From NCBI GenBank assembly GCA_014653585.1, contig JACWEH010000005.1:1-53995 (forward strand): a stretch of 53,995 nucleotides of DNA, written 5' to 3'. The stretch's first letter is position 1, and each line of letters opens with the position of its first letter. Below are positions 47,651 through 53,995 of this stretch, in pieces. The stretch is from Pelagibacterales bacterium SAG-MED38 (GTDB lineage: Bacteria; Pseudomonadota; Alphaproteobacteria; Pelagibacterales; Pelagibacteraceae). A program made the translations under genes and the position numbers. The notes under the pieces are model-generated. The model was not told where the DNA came from, did not search any database, and saw only the letters and a list, made by a program, of their open reading frames with translations.

Positions 47651-48397
47651 ATGAGCAAATTTAATTACCTTAAAATAAATAGAACTATAAAAATTAGGTA
47701 TTTAAAATATAACCAAAAAAATACATCTTTCATTGTTTTTTTACATGGATTTATGTCTGATTTAGAAGGAAAGAAACCTAAAGCATTTTTAAATTTTGCA
47801 AAGAAAAATAAACTCGGTTTTCTTGCCCTGGAATACTCGGGTCATGGTAAGTCATCTGGTAAATTTACTAATGGGAATATCTCAAAATGGACTAAGGAAA
47901 CAACTATATTAATTAAAAAAATTGTCAAAAAAAATAGGATTATATTAATTGGTTCAAGTATGGGATCTTGGATTTCTTTAAATCAATTTAAATTTTTTAA
48001 AAAACAAATTGTAGGATTTTTAGGAATTGGCTCTGCACCTCAATTTTTAGAAGAATTAATGTGGAAAAAATTTTCAAAAAAAATGAAAAGGGAGATAACG
48101 AAAAACGGCATAATTAACTTGAAACAGGGAAATTATGAATATCCAATTTCTTTACAATTAATTAAAGATGGGCAAAAAAATAAAGTATTTAATAAAAAAA
48201 TCTATGACAAATTAAAAGTTACTATGGTTCATGGACAAAAAGACGAGTCTGTCCCTGTGCGATTCTCTAAAAAAATTTTAAAAATCTTTGTCAATTCTAA
48301 AAAAAAACTAGTTATTGTTAGAAACGGTGATCATAGCCTATCTTCAACAAAATGGTTAAATATATTAAAAAAAGAGTTAAAAAATATAATTAGCTAA
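47651..48397 (+). CDS. Alpha/beta hydrolase fold protein
   Basis: A 248-residue serine hydrolase. The nucleophile elbow GSSMG (about residues 100-104) follows the oxyanion segment LHGFMSD. A candidate acid is in GQKDESVP and the catalytic His in NGDHSLS near the C-terminus. There is no signal peptide. Esterase or carboxylesterase activity is likely, but the substrate is unknown. It is divergent from the glycosyltransferase and its 3' end overlaps gltB by 8 bases. Confidence 0.82.
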   Translation: MSKFNYLKINRTIKIRYLKYNQKNTSFIVFLHGFMSDLEGKKPKAFLNFAKKNKLGFLALEYSGHGKSSGKFTNGNISKWTKETTILIKKIVKKNRIILIGSSMGSWISLNQFKFFKKQIVGFLGIGSAPQFLEELMWKKFSKKMKREITKNGIINLKQGNYEYPISLQLIKDGQKNKVFNKKIYDKLKVTMVHGQKDESVPVRFSKKILKIFVNSKKKLVIVRNGDHSLSSTKWLNILKKELKNIIS

Positions 48398-51300
48398 CTT
48401 CTTTTATCTTAGACTTAAAAGTAATTGGATTTTTAAGTTTATTAATCATCTCTTTAGGACAAACTTGAACAAAATTTTTAATTTCATTTTTAAAATTGTC
48501 AAAAATATCTTTTGATAATAAAGAACCCGTTTCTTTTGAGTGTTCCAAAATTAATTCTTTTAAATAACTTATCCAATAATCTGTCTCAACATTTTGCCAA
48601 ATAACTGAGTCCGGATTTACTTTTTTTTCAAACTCTCTAGATTTATCAAAAATAAATGCCATACCACCAGTCATACCAGCTGCAAAATTATCTCCTACAT
48701 CTCCCAAAATTACTACTGTTCCCCCAGTCATATACTCACATCCATTTGAGTCACATCCTTCAATAACCGTAGTTGCACCAGAATTTCTAACAGCAAATCT
48801 ATCCCCTGCTTGACCTGCAGCAAACAGTTTACCTGAAGTAGCTCCGTAGAGAACTGTATTCCCAATGATTGTATTTTCATTAGAAACTAAATTACTTTCA
48901 TCTGGAAGTTTTATTGAGATTGTGGCGCCTGATAATCCTTTACCAACATAATCATTTGCATCACCTTTAAGGTTTAATTTTAATCCTTTAGATGAAAAAG
49001 CCCCGAAAGATTGACCCGCGGAACCTTTAAAATTTAATGTTAGGAAATTCTCATCTAATTTTTCATAACCGTATTTTTTGTAAAGATGATGTGAAATTCT
49101 TGTACCAACTGCTCTATTTGTATTTTTAATAATGAATTCTTTTTCAATTTTTTTGGAATTATCTAAAGATTTTTCAATTTCTGGCCAAATTTCTTGGTCT
49201 AATGTTTCTGGCACTTTGTTGATCTCTAAAGAATCACAATATCTTTTATTATTTCCTGGGTCTGCCTGAACAAATAATGGATTTAAATCTAAATCGTCTA
49301 AATTTGGTGATGCTTTATTAACTTGCATTAATAAGTCGGTTCTTCCAATAACATCATTCAATGATTTAAAGCCTAGTTTAGCTAAAATTTCTCTTACTTC
49401 TGAAGCAATAAAAGTAAATAGATTAACAACTTTATCTGGTGTACCAGTGAATTTTTCTCTTAGTTTTTGATCTTGCGTACAAACACCAACTGGACAAGTA
49501 TTTGAGTGACACTGTCTTACCATTATACATCCCATTGCCACTAGAGCTGTTGTAGCAACTCCATATTCCTCTGCTCCCATCATTGCAGCAATAACAACAT
49601 CTCTTCCAGTTTTAATGCCACCATCAGTTCTCAATGTAACTTTGTGTCTTAAATTATTTAGTGTTAAAACCTGATTTGCCTCGGTTAAACCCATCTCCCA
49701 AGGTATTCCAACATATTTGACACTTGTCTGAGGAGTTGCTCCTGTTCCTCCATTGTGGCCTGAGATTAAAATAATATCTGCTTTTGCTTTAGCTACACCT
49801 GCAGCAATAGTTCCTATTCCCGATGATGCAACTAACTTAACTCCAACTCTAGCCTTTGGATTTGTTTGCTTTAAATCATAAATTAGTTGTGCCAGATCTT
49901 CTATCGAGTAAATATCGTGATGAGGAGGTGGAGAAATTAATGTTACTCCTGGTGTTGAGTGTCTTAGCCTTGCAATTTCCTCTGTGACCTTGAAACCAGG
50001 TAACTGGCCGCCTTCCCCTGGTTTAGCGCCCTGAGCCATTTTAATTTCTATCTCGTTACAATTATTTAAGTAATTTACAGTTACCCCAAATCTAGCTGAT
50101 GCAATTTGTTTAACTCTAGAATTTGCACTGTCACCACTATCCATTACCTTAAATCTTTCCGCATCTTCTCCACCCTCACCACTACAGGAAGCTCCTTTAA
50201 TTCTATTCATTCCAATAGCAAGAGTTTCATGTGCTTCTTTTGATAATGCGCCATGAGACATGCTTCCGCTACCAAATCTTTTTAATATTTTTTCAATTGG
50301 CTCAACTTCAGATATATTTATTGAAGGACTAAGTTTCTTCTTTCTAAAATCAACTAGATCTCTCAAATTAATTGGAGGCAAATTGTATATACCCTCAGCA
50401 TATTTTTTATATGCCTCATATGAATTTGAACCTACAGCGCTTTGCAATAAATGAATGAGCTTTCCTTGATATTGGTGTGTTTCACCGTTTTTCCTATATC
50501 TATAAATACCACCAATTGGTAATACAGTATCTGTACTTTCAAATGCCTCTTTATGAATTTCTCTTATTTTTTTTTCAATTCCAACTAAGCCAATGCCTGA
50601 AATTTTTGACGTAACTCCAGGAAAGTAATCATCTACAACTGTTCTGCTTAATCCAACGGTTTCAAAATTGCATCCACCTCTATAAGAACTTAAAACGGAA
50701 ATCCCCATTTTTGACATTATCTTTAACAAACCAGCATTAACTGAATTTATATATCTTTGTACACACTCATCAAAACTAAATTGGCCAAAGAGTTTTTTTT
50801 CATATCTCTGATATAAGCTGTCAAAAGCAAGATATGGATTAACTGTAGTTGCTCCAACTCCAATTAATGTTGCAAACGAATGAGTGTCTATAGCCTCACC
50901 AGACTGAACATTAATAGAAACATAGCCTCTTAATTTTTTTTGTATTAAAAATGTATTTATGGCTCCAACACATAATAACATTGGCATTGGCAGTCTTTCA
51001 GATGAAAGATTTTTGTCACTTAAAATTAATTGAGTAACACCTTGTCTCACAGCAATTTCAGACTCTTTCTGTATCCTCTTAATAGAGTCTTCCAAATTAG
51101 TGTCTTGTGAAAATGAACAATCAATAGCTACTGAGCTTTTACCAAAAAAATTAGTGAACTTACTAAATTGTGAATTTGATAGAATAGGGCTATTTAAAAC
51201 ATAAATATTCTCTTTGGTTAAAGTATCAAAATCAAGTATGTTGCCTAAGTTTCCAAATCTGGTTTTTAAACTCATTACTTTATTTTCTCTTAAAGAGTCA

Positions 51301-52895
51301 ATCGGTGGGTTAGTTACTTGACTAAAATTTTGTCTAAAAAAATGGTAAAGCGGTCTATACTTATCAGATAACACTGCTAGAGGAGTATCATCGCCCATTG
51401 AACCCGTTGCTTCTTTGGCGTCTTCTGCCATTGGATGTAAAATAAGTTCTAGATCCTCTAGACTTATTCCAAAAGTATATTGTCTTCTCCTTAAATTCTC
51501 ACCGTCAAAATTATGTTTTTCGTTAGAAATTGATAATTTTTCGTCTAAATCAATTATTTGAGAATTAAAATGCTTAAATTCTTTAGCTAGATAATCTTTT
51601 ATCTGACTATTAGAAAAAACTTTACCTTTTTCAATTCTAACTCCAATAATTTCACCAGGGCCGAGTCTTCCTTTGGTTAAAATTTTTTTTTCATTTAAAT
51701 CAATCATTCCTGTTTCTGAACCAGCAAAGATCATTTTGTCTTTTGTAATGGCATATCTTAAAGGTCTAAGTCCATTTCTATCATTTGCAGCTATAACCCA
51801 TTCATTGTCTGTGGCTGCAATGGCAGCAGGTCCATCCCATGGTTCCATTGTACTATTTAAAAAATTGAATAATTGTTGATGACTTTTTGATAATGTTTTA
51901 TTTTTTTTTGACCAAGCATCAGGTACAAGCATCAATTTAGCTAATGGTGCTGATTGACCTGATTTATTCAATAATTCAAATACATTATCTAAAGCTGCGG
52001 AGTCAGAGACTCCCTTTTGGATTACTGGTTTTAAATTTTCTATATCATCAAAAAGTGGGCTACTCATTTCTTGCTCATGGATTTTCATCCAGTTTTTATT
52101 TCCTTTATAAGTATTTATTTCGCCATTATGCGCTATGGCCCTAAATGGTTGAGCTAAACTCCAGCCTGGTGCCGTATTTGTGGAAAATCTTTGGTGAAAA
52201 ATTGCATATCGTGAGATGAATCTTGAATCTTTAATATCTAGATAAAAGTCTGATAATGCCTCAGCTAAATAAAGCCCTTTATAAATTATAGACTTTGAGC
52301 TAATTGAGCAAATGTAAAAATCATTCAATGAGGCATCAAAAGCTTTATTTTCAATTTTCTTTCTTGTTTCGTAAATTTTTCTTTCTAAGTTTTTATCTAA
52401 TAAATTTGGATCATTAGATTTAAAAAGGACCTGTATAATTTCTGGCATGGTCTGAAGAGCTTTTTCTCCGAGAACTTTTGGATTAACTGGTACTTGTCGC
52501 CAACCATATAAACTAAAATTATTCTTTGTTAATTCGCTTTCAACAATTGTTTTGCAGCTCTCTTGTGCTAAATAGTCATTTCTGGGTAAAAAAATCATTC
52601 CCACGCAGATTTCAGAGTTATCATAGTCGTGTCCTGTGACTTGTATTTTTTCTATAAAAAAATCTTTTGGAATTTCAACGTGTATTCCAGCTCCATCGCC
52701 TGTTTTTCCATCTGCATCAACTGCACCTCTATGCCAAACAGCTTTTAGAGCTTCAATTCCATACTCAACAATAGCCCTAGATTTTTTTCCCTCTGTAGAT
52801 GCAATTAAGCCCACTCCACATGCATCATGCTCCATTTCTTTTGAATAAACATAATTTTTTGTAAGTAGCTCTAAATTTTTTTTAAAATTTTTCAT
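48390..52895 (-). CDS. gltB: Glutamate synthase, large subunit
   Basis: The 1501-residue large subunit of NADPH-glutamate synthase, which makes two glutamates from glutamine and 2-oxoglutarate. The class II glutaminase domain begins with the nucleophile Cys26 (DACGVGL), exposed after removal of a short propeptide. The FMN/2-oxoglutarate domain contains SGEGGEDAERF, GAKPGEGGQLPG and the iron-sulfur cysteines in CHSNTCPVGVCTQ. A GXGXG C-terminal domain ends it. I chose the ATG at 52895; an upstream in-frame Met at 52982 lies within gltD. It overlaps gltD by one base (TAATG). Confidence 0.97.
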   Translation of the reverse strand: MKNFKKNLELLTKNYVYSKEMEHDACGVGLIASTEGKKSRAIVEYGIEALKAVWHRGAVDADGKTGDGAGIHVEIPKDFFIEKIQVTGHDYDNSEICVGMIFLPRNDYLAQESCKTIVESELTKNNFSLYGWRQVPVNPKVLGEKALQTMPEIIQVLFKSNDPNLLDKNLERKIYETRKKIENKAFDASLNDFYICSISSKSIIYKGLYLAEALSDFYLDIKDSRFISRYAIFHQRFSTNTAPGWSLAQPFRAIAHNGEINTYKGNKNWMKIHEQEMSSPLFDDIENLKPVIQKGVSDSAALDNVFELLNKSGQSAPLAKLMLVPDAWSKKNKTLSKSHQQLFNFLNSTMEPWDGPAAIAATDNEWVIAANDRNGLRPLRYAITKDKMIFAGSETGMIDLNEKKILTKGRLGPGEIIGVRIEKGKVFSNSQIKDYLAKEFKHFNSQIIDLDEKLSISNEKHNFDGENLRRRQYTFGISLEDLELILHPMAEDAKEATGSMGDDTPLAVLSDKYRPLYHFFRQNFSQVTNPPIDSLRENKVMSLKTRFGNLGNILDFDTLTKENIYVLNSPILSNSQFSKFTNFFGKSSVAIDCSFSQDTNLEDSIKRIQKESEIAVRQGVTQLILSDKNLSSERLPMPMLLCVGAINTFLIQKKLRGYVSINVQSGEAIDTHSFATLIGVGATTVNPYLAFDSLYQRYEKKLFGQFSFDECVQRYINSVNAGLLKIMSKMGISVLSSYRGGCNFETVGLSRTVVDDYFPGVTSKISGIGLVGIEKKIREIHKEAFESTDTVLPIGGIYRYRKNGETHQYQGKLIHLLQSAVGSNSYEAYKKYAEGIYNLPPINLRDLVDFRKKKLSPSINISEVEPIEKILKRFGSGSMSHGALSKEAHETLAIGMNRIKGASCSGEGGEDAERFKVMDSGDSANSRVKQIASARFGVTVNYLNNCNEIEIKMAQGAKPGEGGQLPGFKVTEEIARLRHSTPGVTLISPPPHHDIYSIEDLAQLIYDLKQTNPKARVGVKLVASSGIGTIAAGVAKAKADIILISGHNGGTGATPQTSVKYVGIPWEMGLTEANQVLTLNNLRHKVTLRTDGGIKTGRDVVIAAMMGAEEYGVATTALVAMGCIMVRQCHSNTCPVGVCTQDQKLREKFTGTPDKVVNLFTFIASEVREILAKLGFKSLNDVIGRTDLLMQVNKASPNLDDLDLNPLFVQADPGNNKRYCDSLEINKVPETLDQEIWPEIEKSLDNSKKIEKEFIIKNTNRAVGTRISHHLYKKYGYEKLDENFLTLNFKGSAGQSFGAFSSKGLKLNLKGDANDYVGKGLSGATISIKLPDESNLVSNENTIIGNTVLYGATSGKLFAAGQAGDRFAVRNSGATTVIEGCDSNGCEYMTGGTVVILGDVGDNFAAGMTGGMAFIFDKSREFEKKVNPDSVIWQNVETDYWISYLKELILEHSKETGSLLSKDIFDNFKNEIKNFVQVCPKEMINKLKNPITFKSKIKEVS

Positions 52896-53908
52896 TATGC
52901 TACTTTTGTTTTTTTTAGTTCCATATTTTCTAAATATGTTTTCATAGAAGAAGCTGCATCTCTTCCATCTTTGATTGCCCATACTACTAATGAAGCGCCT
53001 CTCACAATGTCTCCCGCAGCAAAAACACCTCTTAAATTTGTTTCCATAGTATTGAAGTCAGTTTTGATTGTTCCCCATTTTGTTACTTGTAACTTTTGTG
53101 CATCAAACAATAATGGTAAATTTTCTGGATCAAATCCAAGAGCTTTAATTGCCATGTCGGCCTTTACCTCAAATTCTGAACCTTGTTTAATTTCTGGTTT
53201 TCTTCTTCCTGACTCATCTGGATCACCTAATTCAATTTGATTAACAACTAAATTTTCAATTTTGTTTTTTCCTTTAAATTCTTTTGGACTTGAAAGCCAA
53301 ACAAATTCGACACCTTCCTCCTCAGCATTTGCAACTTCTCTTGCAGATCCAGGCATATTTTCTTTATCTCGTCTATATAAACATTTTACGGACTTTGCTT
53401 TTTGTCTTACTGCAGTTCTCACACAGTCCATAGCTGTGTCACCACCACCTATTACTACGACATCTTTCCCCTCAGCGTTTAAAGTTCCTTTATCAAATAG
53501 CTCCACTTTATCACCTAGGCCTTTTTTATTTGATGCTGTCAAAAATTCCATTGCTGGGAAAATGTTACCTAAATCATTGCCAGGTAGTTCAACTTCTCTT
53601 GGTTTATATACACCCGTAGCAATTAAAATCGCATCATGTTTTTTTCGTAATTGTTCTAGTGTTGCATCTTTCCCAACTTCGAAATTTTGAACAAATTCTA
53701 TTCCACCATCCTTTAATAACTTTGTTCTTCGTTCAACTACATGTTTTTCAAGTTTAAAATTGGGAATACCATAAATCAATAATCCACCTGCACGATCATA
53801 ACGATCATAAACAGTAATTTTATATCCATTTTTTCTTAGCTGCTCAGCAGCCGCTAAACCTGCGGGACCTGCCCCAATTATACCAACACTTTGGTCTTTC
53901 TCATGTTT
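52895..53908 (-). CDS. gltD: Glutamate synthase, small subunit (partial, 5' end missing)
   Basis: GltD moves electrons from NADPH via FAD and iron-sulfur centres to GltB. The 337 codons seen have the FAD-binding GIIGAGPAGLAAAEQL and the NADPH-binding VIGGGDTAMDCV, then a C-terminal FAAGDIVRGASLVVWAI. The first ~140 residues with iron-sulfur cysteines are absent. The genuine sequence stops near 53908, where the window turns into an inverted copy of an internal gltD segment. The frame stays open through that copy to the window end, but those codons do not resemble GltD. Confidence 0.93.
   Translation of the reverse strand, partial: KHEKDQSVGIIGAGPAGLAAAEQLRKNGYKITVYDRYDRAGGLLIYGIPNFKLEKHVVERRTKLLKDGGIEFVQNFEVGKDATLEQLRKKHDAILIATGVYKPREVELPGNDLGNIFPAMEFLTASNKKGLGDKVELFDKGTLNAEGKDVVVIGGGDTAMDCVRTAVRQKAKSVKCLYRRDKENMPGSAREVANAEEEGVEFVWLSSPKEFKGKNKIENLVVNQIELGDPDESGRRKPEIKQGSEFEVKADMAIKALGFDPENLPLLFDAQKLQVTKWGTIKTDFNTMETNLRGVFAAGDIVRGASLVVWAIKDGRDAASSMKTYLENMELKKTKVA
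53280..53366 (-). repeat. Source copy of an 87-base inverted repeat inside gltD
   Basis: This part of gltD, coding for a KENMPGSAREVANAEEEG-type stretch, is repeated exactly in opposite orientation at the window end (53909-53995). It is the normal coding copy. Confidence 0.93.
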
Positions 53909-53995
53909 TAAAGAAAATATGCCTGGATCTGCAAGAGAAGTTGCAAATGCTGAGGAGGAAGGTGTCGAATTTGTTTGGCTTTCAAGTCCAAAAGA
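53909..53995 (+). repeat. Inverted 87-base copy of gltD at window end (probable chimera)
   Basis: The last 87 bases equal the reverse complement of 53280-53366 with no mismatch. It interrupts gltD where the FAD-domain lead-in should continue. The form, an inverted join over about 540 bases with little homology at the joint, fits a multiple-displacement-amplification chimera. Confidence 0.92.

Noticed and set aside
52896..52982. Upstream in-frame start for gltB
   Set aside because: It lies inside gltD; the family N-terminus fits the ATG at 52895.

Overview
The window looks like a contig from a SAR11 bacterium (Pelagibacterales, Alphaproteobacteria). The evidence is very A+T-rich DNA (I judge roughly 30% G+C by eye), almost no intergenic space, genes that often share start and stop bases, and typical alphaproteobacterial gene orders: rpmH-rnpA-yidD-yidC, dapD-dapE, def-fmt-truA, bolA/dnaJ-cobS-cobT, and thrS-infC-rpmI-rplT-pheS-pheT. 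The histidyl-tRNA synthetase is of the alphaproteobacterial type and the tRNA-His lacks an encoded G-1. No rRNA, insertion sequence, integrase or CRISPR array was seen.

Layout. 1-2331 (+): end of trpA, accD, folC. 2328-5938 (-): trxA and three DNA-processing genes (sbcB, a PD-(D/E)XK nuclease, rmuC). 5969-9202: a 43-codon membrane ORF (+) and hisG, hisZ, hisS (-). 9207-9546: tRNA-His abutting hisS, a G+C-richer stretch that may be a structured RNA, and a terminator. 9547-13936 (-): cspA, tRNA-Phe, infA, hisD, a DUF2948 protein, murA, dcd and two small basic proteins. 14035-14831: tRNA-Thr and a VTT membrane protein. 14923-22319 (+): ribosome, RNase P and membrane-insertion genes, then argB, a HAD phosphatase, dapD, dapE, an HDAC-like deacetylase and a SET-domain protein. 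22299-26442 (-): truA, fmt, def, a secreted or anchored unknown and a small membrane protein. 26500-31663: aroK, aroB (+), bolA (-), dnaJ-like, cobS, cobT (+). 31660-35210 (-): regB, gyrB, tRNA-Ser. 35255-38047: a small accessory group (Gfo/Idh oxidoreductase, GT17-like glycosyltransferase, FAD oxidoreductase). 38044-47608 (-): lepA, pheT, pheS, rplT, rpmI, infC, thrS and a glycosyltransferase. 47651-53908: an alpha/beta hydrolase (+), then gltB and a partial gltD (-).

Function. Most of the window is core metabolism: histidine, lysine/diaminopimelate, arginine, shikimate and glutamate synthesis, folate and fatty-acid precursors, translation, peptidoglycan synthesis and DNA topology. The lower-certainty parts are the CobS/CobT ATPase pair with no cobalamin genes nearby, the deacetylase-methyltransferase pair, the nuclease cluster and the surface-glycan genes.

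Data quality matters here. The last 87 bases are a perfect inverted copy of an internal part of gltD, which looks like an amplification chimera of the kind common in single-cell genomes. Two core genes, truA and aroK, are each broken by one extra A in an A-run. The most interesting biological leads are the tRNA-His/hisS junction, the unusual elbow bases in three of the four tRNAs, and the palindromic -10 elements between divergent genes.
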